64,000 bases of DNA from Acidobacteriota bacterium (GTDB taxonomy: Bacteria > Acidobacteriota > Blastocatellia > Pyrinomonadales > Pyrinomonadaceae), in NCBI GenBank assembly GCA_003222895.1, contig QHXI01000052.1, positions 54,109 to 118,108 of the forward strand. Reading direction: 5' to 3'. Positions within the stretch are counted from its first letter, which is position 1. Every line of letters starts with the position of its first letter. Under the pieces are notes generated by a model. It had not been told where the DNA came from. It searched no databases and was given only the letters and a program-made list of their open reading frames with translations. Position numbers and translations under genes: made by a program. Positions 33,481-41,688 of the stretch are shown here, piece after piece.

Positions 33481-33568
33481 CCCTCTCCCGCTGGGAGAGG
33501 GTTAGGGTGAGGGCGTTAGTAGGCGCGTCGCAAACCCTCACCCCAGCCCTATCCCAGAGGGAGAGGGA
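33481..33568. repeat. Inverted repeat between convergent genes
   Basis: A perfect small hairpin (CCCTCTCCC/GGGAGAGGG at 33481-33501) is followed by GGGTTAGGGTGAGGG, which pairs imperfectly with CCCTCACCCCAGCCC near 33535-33550. The repeat lies between the GT39-like stop and the DUF1990 stop and extends into the last codons of the latter. It may serve as a bidirectional terminator. Confidence 0.6.
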
Positions 33569-34131
33569 GATCCAAGGGCTCGTTGCATCGCGCGAATTGA
33601 GTCGCGCCGAAATCTTGCTTGGAAGCTCCTGGTGACCGGATAACCAATGCGAGCAAGCAGCGCCGTCGGCTTCGACACAGCGCGAATCCAGTAAACAACT
33701 TCTTCACGTTCATTCAACGAGACTTCGAATATTTCTTCGCCGCATTCAGCGTGATTAGTTAAAGTGCCGTAGGCGAATCCGAATCGCGCACCATCTTCAT
33801 CATCGATCGCGTAGACGACGCGGCATCCATTTAGCGACCACAATCCCAAGTGACGCGCCAAAACCGCGACATCGCTTCCAGGTTCAATCGATGCGCCTTG
33901 GGGAAACAACTCAACCCAACCCAACGCGAAGTGCTTCCAATTCATTAGCGCGGTTTTTGCTCGCGCGAATGCTTCGCGCGCGCTGCCAATCACGGCACTC
34001 GCTTCATCGACTGCGAAGCCAGACGGATTTTGTTTGGCGATTCCAATTGGATGGTACGAGAGCGCGAGATTTTTCGATTGTTCGATGAACTCTTCGATTT
34101 GTTTGGGCGAGGGACGATTAATTGAGAACAT
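33538..34131 (-). CDS. DUF1990-family protein
   Basis: The 197-residue protein has the DUF1990 layout: AFARAKTALMNWKHFALGW, VAVLARHLGLWSLNGCRVVY, GARFGFAYGTLTNHAECGEE and the C-terminal LARIGYPVTRSFQARFRRDS. This small alpha/beta family (YndB-like fold suspected) has no settled function. The last dozen residues (RALGSPSPSGIGLG) are encoded by the inverted repeat at 33481-33568, so the natural C-terminus was probably replaced or extended by repeat invasion. ATG at 34131 is the first in frame. It lies 13 bp upstream of the zinc-ribbon gene stop. Confidence 0.85.
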   Translation of the reverse strand: MFSINRPSPKQIEEFIEQSKNLALSYHPIGIAKQNPSGFAVDEASAVIGSAREAFARAKTALMNWKHFALGWVELFPQGASIEPGSDVAVLARHLGLWSLNGCRVVYAIDDEDGARFGFAYGTLTNHAECGEEIFEVSLNEREEVVYWIRAVSKPTALLARIGYPVTRSFQARFRRDSIRAMQRALGSPSPSGIGLG

Positions 34132-34144
34132 AAAAGTTCCTCGG

Positions 34145-34873
34145 CTACTCGATCAGGAACTTTAATAAACCGCCCGCCGCTGAGAGACCGTCGATTCGCT
34201 CGTCGGCTGCAGAATAGTGAGAGTGCATCAACTCTCGATTGGCGGCGGCGTATTGTTCGGCGCGAAGCTGCTGGCGCTCGTGCTCGAGCTCGATCTTTTC
34301 TTTCTGCCGCGAAACTTCCAAACCACCGTCGCGAATGAATTGGATAATTGTGCTCAGCTCATCGCGATCGAACCAGGTGCCGTGACCCTTGCAAACGTCG
34401 ACGATCACCCCCGAGCAGCGCGCAAAATTAATCCGATTCATCAACTGGCCGCATTGCGGGCAAGGCACGTATTGAATCTTTGCTTCATTCGTCGTCGCAT
34501 GACTCTCCGGAGCATGCGACGCACCGCCGAGAATCGCTGATTGTTCTTCGCGGCTGGCGCAAAGCTTTTCAAACGCCGCAGCCGCCAGCCACAACCCGCC
34601 ACACGTCTCACATTCACGGATTTGCTCGGCGCCCAGCCGAATCGAATTCATATCGATTTTGCAGCGCGGACACTTCAAGATCGAAAGTTCGATTTTGTCG
34701 GGATCGACGGCCGCCGCGCCGCACTGCGGACAATGTCGGCTTCCCGCGAACATCATCGCAAAGCACGATGGACAGGCGATCGTGGCCAGCTTGGATTCGC
34801 AGTATTGACAGCGCGGCGAGTCCGACGAAATTGCGGCGCCACAGTTTGGACAGTTGAGGGTTTGAGCTTCCAT
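34145..34873 (-). CDS. Multi-zinc-ribbon (zf-TFIIB-like) protein
   Basis: The 242-residue protein carries at least four Cys-rich ribbons: CPNCGAAI...CQYC (residues about 8-25), CPSCFAMM...CPQC (33-51), CPRCKIDM...CETCGGLW (68-95, the zf-TFIIB type) and CPQCGQLMNR...VC (138-160). A basic/acidic helix of about 50 residues follows (SRQKEKIELEHERQQLRAEQ), likely a coiled coil. Function is unknown; zf-TFIIB proteins may bind nucleic acids or act as scaffolds. It is 13 bp before the DUF1990 gene on the same strand, so they probably share a transcript. Confidence 0.82.
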   Translation of the reverse strand: MEAQTLNCPNCGAAISSDSPRCQYCESKLATIACPSCFAMMFAGSRHCPQCGAAAVDPDKIELSILKCPRCKIDMNSIRLGAEQIRECETCGGLWLAAAAFEKLCASREEQSAILGGASHAPESHATTNEAKIQYVPCPQCGQLMNRINFARCSGVIVDVCKGHGTWFDRDELSTIIQFIRDGGLEVSRQKEKIELEHERQQLRAEQYAAANRELMHSHYSAADERIDGLSAAGGLLKFLIE

Positions 34874-35077
34874 CGAATGAGCGCTTGAATCCGGATGGCG
34901 CGCTTGTTCAGATTACCATGAGCACGAGAACTGTAATGAGAGATTTATTTTGCCCGCTTACCGCGGGCGGTTCTGTATCGAAAAACGCTGGACGAAAATA
35001 GATCGTTGTGCGATGCTCACGTTTCAAATCTCACGTGTCAAGAAATCGATTAGTTTGCGTCGTTTGAACGCATCCCG

Positions 35078-36631
35078 ATGAGCACTGTCATTGACGAAGT
35101 GGTTCTCGAAGATCGCCCCGATATCGATCTGTCGGTGCTTGCCGCGTCTTTGCGCACCGAACGCGAGGACACCATTACGCTAGCCCTCGACATTGGCAGT
35201 TCAGGCGTGCGCGCCGCTCTTTTCGGCGGCCGCGGCGATGAAATCAAGGGTTCGCGGGTTTCTCTTTCTCATGAATTTTCTGAAGTCAGCAGCGGCTCGG
35301 ACGCGGACGCCGACGCGCTGCTTGGTTTTGTCGAGCGCGCGATCGATGTCGCTGTGGCGCGCGCCGAAAGTTTTGTTTCGCGCGTCGATTACGTGGCCTC
35401 TTCGTGTTTTTGGCACAGTCTGGTCGGTGTGGACGAGGAGGGGCGGGCGTCGACGCCGTTGCTAGGCTGGGCCGACACCCGCGCAGCAAAATTCGTCGAG
35501 GATTTGCGATCGCAGTTTGACGAAGCCGAAACTCATCCGCGCACCGGCGCGCGTTTTCATCCGAGTTACTGGCCGGCGAAATTGCTCTGGCTTAAATCAC
35601 AACAGCCGGAATTGTTTCGCAAGGTGAAGCGATGGTTGTCGTTGCCAGATTATGCATTTCTAAAATTCTTTGGCGATGACACCACCAGCGTCTCGATGGC
35701 TTCGGCTACCGGTCTGTTCAATCAACAGATCTGCGCATGGGATTCCGAAATGTCGATCGGAATCGGAATCGCGATCGGACAACTGCCAGCGATCGCCCCG
35801 TCGGGCAAGACCTTTCAGTCGTTAACCGAAGATTATGCTGCGCGTTGGCCAGTGCTTGATCGAGCCGGGTGGTTTCCCGCGATCGGCGATGGCGCGGCGA
35901 ACAACATCGGTGCAGCCTGCGTCACGGCTGACCGAGCTGCGCTGATGATTGGGACTTCCGGCGCGATGCGCGTGCTCTTTTCAGGAACGCCACGGAAGTC
36001 GTTGCCTCAGGAGCTTTTTTGTTATCGTGCTGATCGCGATCGCTTCGTTATCGGCGGCGCGCTTTCAGACGGTGGCGGGCTCGTGCAATGGATGCGCGAG
36101 ACGCTGCGACTTGATTTCGAGATCGATGATTTACAAGAGCAGCTTTGCGACAGCGCGCCCGATTCTCATGGACTGACTATGCTGCCGTTCTGGTCAGGAG
36201 AACGCGCTACCGGTTGGAACGCAACGGCGACAGGATCGATTGTGGGTCTGACTGCGCGGACCAAACCGATCGATATGCTGCGCGCGGCCATGGAAGCAAT
36301 CTGCTATCGTTTCGCGCTGCTCGCCAAGGCAATCGACGAGGTTGCTCCCAACGCGACGATTGTGGCCGCCGGCAATGCTTTGCTGTCATCGCCGGGTTGG
36401 TTGCAGATGCTTGCGGACGTGCTGGGCCGGCCCGTCGAAACTTCGCAAGCGCATGAAGCTTCCCTACGCGGCGCGGCCTTGCTCGCGCTCGAAGCGATTG
36501 GCCAGATAGACAGCATCGAAACAATCGATTCGGCTGGCGGCGAAGTTTACGAACCCGATCCAGCTCGGCACGAAGTCTACGCGCGAGCGATCGAACGTCA
36601 GCAGCAGTTTTACGAGAAACTAATGAAATGA
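35078..36631 (+). CDS. FGGY-family carbohydrate kinase (gluconokinase-like)
   Basis: The 517-residue protein has the FGGY sugar-kinase fold: ITLALDIGSSGVRAALF (phosphate 1), the catalytic Asp in LLGWADTRAA, LPDYAFLKFFG, then DGAANNIGAACVT and LMIGTSGAMRVLF (ATP site). The last helix has AAGNALLSSPGWLQMLADVLG. Length and spacing fit bacterial gluconokinases that make 6-phosphogluconate; other sugar acids are possible. Transketolase follows 87 bp downstream, so the pair supplies the pentose phosphate pathway. An extension of about 30 residues precedes the first motif. Confidence 0.85.
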   Translation: MSTVIDEVVLEDRPDIDLSVLAASLRTEREDTITLALDIGSSGVRAALFGGRGDEIKGSRVSLSHEFSEVSSGSDADADALLGFVERAIDVAVARAESFVSRVDYVASSCFWHSLVGVDEEGRASTPLLGWADTRAAKFVEDLRSQFDEAETHPRTGARFHPSYWPAKLLWLKSQQPELFRKVKRWLSLPDYAFLKFFGDDTTSVSMASATGLFNQQICAWDSEMSIGIGIAIGQLPAIAPSGKTFQSLTEDYAARWPVLDRAGWFPAIGDGAANNIGAACVTADRAALMIGTSGAMRVLFSGTPRKSLPQELFCYRADRDRFVIGGALSDGGGLVQWMRETLRLDFEIDDLQEQLCDSAPDSHGLTMLPFWSGERATGWNATATGSIVGLTARTKPIDMLRAAMEAICYRFALLAKAIDEVAPNATIVAAGNALLSSPGWLQMLADVLGRPVETSQAHEASLRGAALLALEAIGQIDSIETIDSAGGEVYEPDPARHEVYARAIERQQQFYEKLMK

Positions 36632-36633
36632 TG

Positions 36634-36710
36634 TCTCAAGTTTAAGGTTCCAGGTTCAAATTTCGGCGGGCGAACTTGAAACTTGAAACCTGAAACCTGA
36701 AACTTGAAAC
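36634..36710. repeat. Heptamer-periodic inverted repeat (ACTTGAA units)
   Basis: The right arm is five consecutive 7-bp units, ACTTGAA, ACTTGAA, ACCTGAA, ACCTGAA and ACTTGAA (36674-36708). The left arm (GTTTAAGGTTCCAGGTTCA) is its reverse complement in part, separated by tttcggcgggcga. It lies between the kinase stop and the transketolase ribosome-binding site. It also offers a false TTG start for the next gene. Confidence 0.7.
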
Positions 36711-36718
36711 TAAGGAAC

Positions 36719-38767
36719 ATGAGCGCACGAATGCAGCAGGAAACCAACTTGAATCCCGAACTCGATCAACTTTGCATCAACACAATCCGAGCGCTGACGC
36801 TCGACGCAGTGCAGAAAGCGAACTCAGGTCATCCGGGTTTGCCGCTCGGCGCCGCACCGATGGCCTACGTGCTTTGGACCAGATTCATGCATTACAACCC
36901 GCGCAATCCGAAGTGGGAAAATCGCGATCGATTTTTGTTATCGGCCGGCCACGGTTGCATGCTGCTTTATTCGCTGCTGCATTTGACGGGCTACGATTTA
37001 TCGCTCGACGAAATTAAGAATTTCCGGCAGTGGGAATCGAAAACCCCCGGCCATCCGGAGAATGTTTTGACGCCCGGCGTCGAGATTACCACGGGCCCGC
37101 TAGGCCAGGGTTTCGCCAACGGCGTCGGCATGGCGATGGGCGCGGCGCATCTGGCTGCGAAATTTAATCAAAAGGACTTTTCGCTCATCGATCATTACAT
37201 TTACGCGATCGTTTCCGACGGCGATTTGATGGAGGGCGTGGCGTCAGAAGCGGCGTCGCTCGCCGGACATTTGAAGCTCGGTAAACTGATTTATCTCTAC
37301 GACGACAACCACGTGACGATCGAAGGTTTCACCGATCTTGCCTTTTCAGAAAACGTTCCGAAGCGTTTCGAAGCTTACGGCTGGCACACTTCGACCGTGG
37401 AAGATGGAAACGACACAGCCGCCATCGACGCCGCGGTTCGCGACGCGCAGTCAGTCGGTGATCGGCCATCGCTAATTTCGGTCAAGACAATCATTGGTTA
37501 CGGCATGCCGACCGCCGGCACGCGCAAAGCTCATAGCGATCCTCCCGGCGAGGATGCCGTGCGCGAAGCCAAGCGCCATCTCGGCTGGCCCGAAGACAAA
37601 CAGTTCTACATTCCCGACGAAGCGCTCGCGCATTTTCGTGAAGCAATCGATCGCGGCGCGAAATCCGAAACGGAATGGGACGCTCTGGTCAAGAATTACA
37701 GCGAGAAACATGCGGAGTTGGGCGAGCTTTGGCGGAGCACCATGAGCGGCGAGCTGCCCGAGGATTGGGAGAAACATTTGCCCTCATTCGACGATGCCGA
37801 AGCGATGGCCACGCGCGTCGCGAGCGGCAAAGTCATCAACGCGCTCGCGCCGCATATGCCGATGTTGATTGGCGGATCGGCTGATCTCGGCGTCTCGAAC
37901 AACACGGACATCAAAGACGGCGGGAGTTTTGAAGCCGGCAGTTACGACGGCCGCATCATTCATTTCGGCGTACGCGAACATGCGATGGGCGCGACACTAA
38001 CCGGCATGTCGCTGAACGGCGGCTTGATTCCTTACGGCGGCACGTTCATGACGTTTTCTGATTACATGCGTCCATCGATTCGCCTCGCGTGCTTGTCCGA
38101 GGTGCAGGCCATTTATGTCTTCACGCACGATTCAGTCGGTCTCGGTGAAGATGGCCCAACGCATCAACCGATCGAACATCTCGCTGCGCTTCGCGCCATT
38201 CCGCATCTGTTCGTGATTCGCCCTGCTGATGTGCACGAAGTACGCGAAGCATGGCGGCTCGCGATTCTCCGTCGTCACGCGCCGACGGCGCTCGCACTCA
38301 CGCGCCAGAAGGTGCCTTTGATTGATCGAAAGAAATTTGCTTCAGCAGAGGGTCTGCGTCACGGTGGTTACATTCTTGCGGAAGCCGATGAAGCCGGTAA
38401 CGGGAGCGGTAACGACCGGATCAAGTTAATCCTGATCGCGACCGGCTCCGAAGTCTCTCTCGCCCTCCAGGCACGCGAGCAGTTACAAGGCGACGGCATC
38501 ACGAGTCGCGTCGTCTCAATGCCTTGCATCGAACTCTTCGAAGAACAATCGCAGGATTATCGCGATGAAGTTCTTCCGCCAAACGTCACGGCGCGTCTCG
38601 CGATCGAAGCCGGCGTACGACAAGGTTGGGACCGATACGTTGGACCGAAAGGCGATGTGATTTGTCTCGATCGCTTCGGCGCGTCAGCGCCGGGGGATGT
38701 GGCGCTGAAGCATCTTGGATTCAATGTTGAGAATATTTTGAAGTATGCGCGAACGATTCTGAAATGA
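36719..38767 (+). CDS. tkt: Transketolase
   Basis: The 682-residue protein is a complete TPP-dependent transketolase, which moves two-carbon units between sugar phosphates of the pentose phosphate pathway. Motifs: [21 protein letters not shown] at the N-terminus, [20 protein letters not shown] (TPP/Mg site), [28 protein letters not shown] in the pyrimidine domain and [12 protein letters not shown] in the C-terminal domain. ATG at 36719 follows AAGGA; the longer frame starting at TTG lies in repeat DNA. A short insertion, GNGSGNDR (about residues 561-568), is encoded by a fragment of the intergenic C-type palindrome (38401-38422). Its TGA stop is one base from element B3. Confidence 0.96.
   Translation: MSARMQQETNLNPELDQLCINTIRALTLDAVQKANSGHPGLPLGAAPMAYVLWTRFMHYNPRNPKWENRDRFLLSAGHGCMLLYSLLHLTGYDLSLDEIKNFRQWESKTPGHPENVLTPGVEITTGPLGQGFANGVGMAMGAAHLAAKFNQKDFSLIDHYIYAIVSDGDLMEGVASEAASLAGHLKLGKLIYLYDDNHVTIEGFTDLAFSENVPKRFEAYGWHTSTVEDGNDTAAIDAAVRDAQSVGDRPSLISVKTIIGYGMPTAGTRKAHSDPPGEDAVREAKRHLGWPEDKQFYIPDEALAHFREAIDRGAKSETEWDALVKNYSEKHAELGELWRSTMSGELPEDWEKHLPSFDDAEAMATRVASGKVINALAPHMPMLIGGSADLGVSNNTDIKDGGSFEAGSYDGRIIHFGVREHAMGATLTGMSLNGGLIPYGGTFMTFSDYMRPSIRLACLSEVQAIYVFTHDSVGLGEDGPTHQPIEHLAALRAIPHLFVIRPADVHEVREAWRLAILRRHAPTALALTRQKVPLIDRKKFASAEGLRHGGYILAEADEAGNGSGNDRIKLILIATGSEVSLALQAREQLQGDGITSRVVSMPCIELFEEQSQDYRDEVLPPNVTARLAIEAGVRQGWDRYVGPKGDVICLDRFGASAPGDVALKHLGFNVENILKYARTILK
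38401..38422 (+). repeat. Fragment of C-type palindrome inside transketolase
   Basis: Twenty-two bases here differ at one position from the left arm of the intergenic element at 42732-42753 (CGGGAGCGGTARCGACCGG core). In frame they encode Gly-Ser-Gly-Asn-Asp-Arg in a loop before LIATGS. The stretch lacks the right arm, so it is either a decayed insertion or a chance match retained in a tolerant loop. Confidence 0.55.
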
Positions 38768-38768
38768 A

Positions 38769-38855
38769 GTCAGTACCGCCCGCGTCAGCCGGTGGATCAA
38801 GAATCAATCTCTTGCACGCCTATTGTCCCATCCGTTCACACGGATGGTACTGACC
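38769..38855 (+). repeat. GTCAG-bounded palindromic element, copy B3
   Basis: The 87-bp inverted repeat has GTCAGTACC at the left and GGTACTGAC at the right. Local stems CCATCCG/CGGATGG (loop ttcaca) and CCGCCC.../...CGGTGG flank a unique centre. It begins one base after the transketolase TGA, as in copies B1 and B2, which follow the TGA of their genes. Confidence 0.75.
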
Positions 38856-38881
38856 TCGTCATCGCGCGATCATTCTGGTCC

Positions 38882-39871
38882 ATGAAAGTCGTAACCATAA
38901 CTTCGTTCGGCGGCGTCGAAGGCCTCGAAATTCGCGAGGTCGCTGATGCTCCACAGCCAACCGCCGATCGTGTCCGTGTGCGTGTGCGCGCGGCTGGATT
39001 GAATCGAGCCGACATTCTGCAACGACTCGGGCGCTATCCCGCGCCGCCCGGATATCCGCAGGACATTCCCGGAATGGAATTCGCCGGCGAGGTTGAATCG
39101 ATTGGTGAGGAAGTGCGCACCTGGAGAGTCGACGATCGCGTCTTCGGAATCGTGGGCGGCGGCGCGCAAGCCGAATACGTCACCGTCCCCGAAAATCATC
39201 TCGCTGGAATTCCTCCAAATCTCGATTGGATCGAAGCGGCCGCGGTGCCGGAAGTCTTCATGACTGCACACGATGCTCTCTTCACGCAATGCGGAGTGAC
39301 CATCGGCGAACACGTTCTGATTCATGCAGCCGGATCGGGAGTTGGCACGGCTGCGATTCAATTGGTCAGAGCTGCTGGTGCATTCGCTTACGGAACTTCG
39401 CGCACCGCGGACAAGCTTGAGCGCGCAAAAGAATTTGGTTTGAGCGCATCGTGTGCGGTTGGCAGCGATCCGATGGAGGTTGTAGAGGCTGTGAAAGAAT
39501 GGACAGGCGGCGCGGGAGTGAACGTAATTCTCGATCTCGTCGGCGCAGCTTACTTGAAAGCGAACCTGCAATCGCTGGCAACGAAGGGCCGCTTGATCTT
39601 GGTCGGCACGACCAGCGGATCTAAAGCTGAAATCGATTATGCGATCGTGATGCAGAAGCGCCTGAAGATCATGGGCACGTCGCTGCGGACGCGTTCGGCG
39701 GAAGAGAAAGCGACTGCAACGCGTCTCTTCGCGCAGCAAGTCGTACCTTTGTTAGCCAGCGGCGCAGTCCGTCCAATCATCGACAAAATTTTCGAAATGA
39801 AAGACGTCCGCGCGGCCCATGAGCGAATCGAGTCGAATGAGAGTTTCGGGAAAGTTATGTTGATGATTTGA
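38882..39871 (+). CDS. NAD(P)H:quinone oxidoreductase-like MDR protein
   Basis: The 329-residue protein is a zinc-free medium-chain dehydrogenase of the quinone-oxidoreductase type. It has GLNRADILQRLGRYPAPPGYP, the AGxGxxGxxA nucleotide motif in HAAGSGVGTAAIQL and FAYGTSRTADKLERAKEFG. It probably reduces quinones or enones with NADPH in the cytosol. An upstream frame starts in element B3; MKVVTITSFGG at 38882 is the normal N-terminus. The gene ends where the 39873-39944 hairpin starts. Confidence 0.9.
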   Translation: MKVVTITSFGGVEGLEIREVADAPQPTADRVRVRVRAAGLNRADILQRLGRYPAPPGYPQDIPGMEFAGEVESIGEEVRTWRVDDRVFGIVGGGAQAEYVTVPENHLAGIPPNLDWIEAAAVPEVFMTAHDALFTQCGVTIGEHVLIHAAGSGVGTAAIQLVRAAGAFAYGTSRTADKLERAKEFGLSASCAVGSDPMEVVEAVKEWTGGAGVNVILDLVGAAYLKANLQSLATKGRLILVGTTSGSKAEIDYAIVMQKRLKIMGTSLRTRSAEEKATATRLFAQQVVPLLASGAVRPIIDKIFEMKDVRAAHERIESNESFGKVMLMI

Positions 39872-39872
39872 A

Positions 39873-39944
39873 ACCACAGATGAACACGGATTAGCACAGA
39901 TAGGAACGGCAACTATCTGTGCTAATCCGTGTTCATCTGCGGTT
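39873..39944. repeat. Long perfect-stem intergenic hairpin
   Basis: Two arms of about 32 bp, starting ACCACAGATGAACACGGATT and its reverse complement, flank a short loop (gaacggcaac). One arm mismatch (CTGTGG versus CTGCGG) is present. It lies between the convergent quinone-oxidoreductase gene and a short minus-strand gene, whose last codons it encodes. It could act as a bidirectional terminator, though no T run follows. Confidence 0.75.
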
Positions 39945-40122
39945 TTGCGGTCGGAGCACTCATCCGACGCGCAGCCTCATCGGTGATAATGCACAAACCG
40001 TGACGGCCTTCACCGCCGAGACGATGAACCAGCCGACGCGCTTCTTCATGACTTAGCCCGCTGGCTTCACAGCCGCGCTCGCTGATCACCGACCACCGCT
40101 CCATTTCGAGTTCGCTGGTCAT
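39922..40122 (-). CDS. Small protein of unknown function
   Basis: A 66-residue frame begins MTSELEMERWSVISERG and contains EASGLSHEEARRLVHRLGGEG and HGLCIITDEAARR. It looks like a real short alpha/beta protein, with an amphipathic helix and a predicted strand, rather than a chance frame. I do not recognise the family. The last residues (KPQMNTD) come from the hairpin at 39873-39944. It is downstream of the enoyl-CoA hydratase gene and separated by a small palindrome, so it may be the tail of that transcript. Confidence 0.5.
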   Translation of the reverse strand: MTSELEMERWSVISERGCEASGLSHEEARRLVHRLGGEGRHGLCIITDEAARRMSAPTAKPQMNTD

Positions 40123-40129
40123 AGAAATT

Positions 40130-40147
40130 GCGGGCAAGGATGCCCGC
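40130..40147. repeat. GCGGGCA/TGCCCGC hairpin
   Basis: A seven-pair perfect stem with loop AGGA lies between the small protein and the hydratase gene. It belongs to the same loop family as the hairpins at 5584-5685. Confidence 0.6.
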
Positions 40148-40153
40148 GCTCCG

Positions 40154-40939
40154 TCATCTTCCTTTGAATTCGGGCTTGCGCTTTTCCAAGAAGGCTTTGA
40201 CGCCTTCATCCTTGTCTTCGCTCGAGAAGCATAACGCGAACAGATCAACTTCACGACGCAGACCTTCATCAAGATTCGAACGCGAGGCAATCTTCACTGC
40301 TTCCTTTGCCAGGCGCAGCGCAATCGGACTCTTCTCTGCGATGCGATTCGCGATTTCCATCGTCTTCGTCTCAAGCTGATCCGCCGGCACGACGTGATTC
40401 GCGAGGCCGATGGCCAAGGCGGTTTGCGCATCGATGATCTCACCGGTGAGAATCATCTCCATCGCTTTGCCTTCGCCGACCAGACGCGTCAGGCGTTGGC
40501 TGCCGCCGCCGCCGGGAATAATGCCGAGGTTGATTTCCGGCTGACCGAACGAAGCTTTCTCGCTGGCAATGCGCATGTCGCAGGCGAGCGCAACCTCGCA
40601 TCCGCCGCCGAGGCAATAGCCATTCACCATCGCGATGATCGGTTTGGGAAAACCATCGATCGCATTGAAGAGAGATCGCTCGAGCATAACTTCGCGCTGA
40701 GAGATCGCCGTGCGCGTAGCAAACTCTACGATGTCCGCGCCGGCGATGAATGCTTTATCTCCAGCCCCCGTCAACACGACGACACGAATTGAATCATCGG
40801 CACGCAACTCATCAAGAACAGCCGCGCCTTCAGCGCGCGTTTGAATGTTGAGCGCGTTGCGTTTCTCCGGCCGATTGATGGTGACGACGGCGACGGCTCC
40901 GCGCCGTTCGACCAGAATGGTCTCGTATAATTGGGTCAC
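40154..40939 (-). CDS. Enoyl-CoA hydratase/isomerase family protein
   Basis: The 261-residue crotonase-fold protein has the oxyanion-hole region [19 protein letters not shown] and [19 protein letters not shown]. The catalytic Glu pair is consistent with hydratases: one in [19 protein letters not shown] context and one in GGGCEVAL. It adds water across enoyl-CoA double bonds in fatty-acid or amino-acid degradation. The hydroxyacyl-CoA dehydrogenase at 41656-42582 would act next in the pathway but is not adjacent. ATG at 40939 is the first in frame. Confidence 0.9.
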   Translation of the reverse strand: MTQLYETILVERRGAVAVVTINRPEKRNALNIQTRAEGAAVLDELRADDSIRVVVLTGAGDKAFIAGADIVEFATRTAISQREVMLERSLFNAIDGFPKPIIAMVNGYCLGGGCEVALACDMRIASEKASFGQPEINLGIIPGGGGSQRLTRLVGEGKAMEMILTGEIIDAQTALAIGLANHVVPADQLETKTMEIANRIAEKSPIALRLAKEAVKIASRSNLDEGLRREVDLFALCFSSEDKDEGVKAFLEKRKPEFKGR

Positions 40940-40984
40940 GTTAATTAGCTCCAGTTATGAACTTCTCAGAAAGTAAATCATTCT

Positions 40985-41148
40985 ATTTGACATTTGTCAT
41001 TTGACATTGTGCATTGGTCAATTTTGAAGAGACGTGTAGCCGCAAACCCGAAAGGATCGGTTCAGCACGAAAGTTCTTCAACATGTTCGCAGCCTTTGTA
41101 ATGCCTGCGAATCATCAAATGACAAATGTCAGATGATAAATGTCAAAT
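40985..41148. repeat. Heptamer-periodic inverted repeat with long centre (ATTTGAC units)
   Basis: Left arm units: ATTTGAC, ATTTGTC, ATTTGAC, ATTGTGC, ATTGGTC (40985-41019). The right arm (41115-41148) reads GACAAAT, GTCAGAT, GATAAAT, GTCAAAT, i.e. the same words reverse-complemented. About 95 bp of unrelated sequence separate the arms. It lies upstream of the enoyl-CoA hydratase gene. Confidence 0.7.
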
Positions 41149-41176
41149 AATTTTTGATTTCGGGGAAAGGGAAAAG

Positions 41177-41560
41177 TCAACTTTCGCCCGGCGCCGCCGC
41201 TTGCTCATCAGCGACCCAGGATACAAACAGGCGAGTCCAATTTTCGGCCGGTTCGGCGATCTGTACGCCGACGCGCGCCGTGCCATAGATCGCGGGCGAG
41301 AGACGCACGACCGTTGCCGTGGCTTCAGTCGGCGAGCCGTCGGGCCGATGCGCGCGGATGTAAAGCTTTTCGCCGATGCTGACCTTTTGATTCAGATGAA
41401 AGAGCGCACCAGCCGTCGAGATGTCGTCCGTTTCGGTCGGCTCGCTCCATGCCGCGCCATCGTCCGATCGACCTGAGACCACGATCGGAAGTCGCAGCGC
41501 CATGCGCAGTGCAAAGCGTCTCTCTTCGTTTTGATAAGGGGTGCTCACAACAGTCGCCAC
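41177..41560 (-). CDS. PilZ-domain-like protein
   Basis: The 127-residue protein has the PilZ beta-barrel pattern, with RRFALRMALRLPIVVSG at the N-terminus followed by DDISTAGALFHLNQKVSIGE and ATATVVRLSPAIYGTARVGVQI. PilZ domains bind cyclic di-GMP through an RxxxR and a D/NxSxxG motif. Here RRFALR holds candidate arginines and DISTAG resembles DxSxxG, so ligand binding is plausible. The gene stands alone between repeats. The 60-bp tandem duplication begins 8 bp upstream of its start. Confidence 0.8.
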   Translation of the reverse strand: MATVVSTPYQNEERRFALRMALRLPIVVSGRSDDGAAWSEPTETDDISTAGALFHLNQKVSIGEKLYIRAHRPDGSPTEATATVVRLSPAIYGTARVGVQIAEPAENWTRLFVSWVADEQAAAPGES

Positions 41561-41568
41561 GATTTCTC

Positions 41569-41688
41569 GTTGACCGGTTAGTATTGCTTTACCGGCTAAG
41601 TAGTATATGCCTTTTGGGCCTTGTCTTGGTTGACCGGTTAGTATTGCTTTACCGGCTAAGTAGTATATGCCTTTTGGGCCTTGTCTTG
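41569..41688. repeat. Perfect 60-bp tandem duplication
   Basis: Two identical adjacent 60-bp copies (41569-41628 and 41629-41688), both starting GTTGACCGGTTAGTATTGC, lie at the 3' end of the hydroxyacyl-CoA dehydrogenase gene. The second copy contains the stop codon and last 10 codons of that gene. The first copy is a non-coding duplicate beyond the stop. Confidence 0.9.

Noticed and set aside
36634..36710. Heptamer arrays as CRISPR
   Set aside because: Units are 7 bp, contiguous and without unique spacers; no cas gene is present.
38792..38881. Earlier start of the quinone oxidoreductase
   Set aside because: The extra residues come from the B3 palindrome; MKVVTITSFGG is the normal N-terminus.
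41126..41476. Plus-strand frame of 116 residues opposite the PilZ-like gene
   Set aside because: It is a shadow of the PilZ-like gene, which has the better domain pattern.
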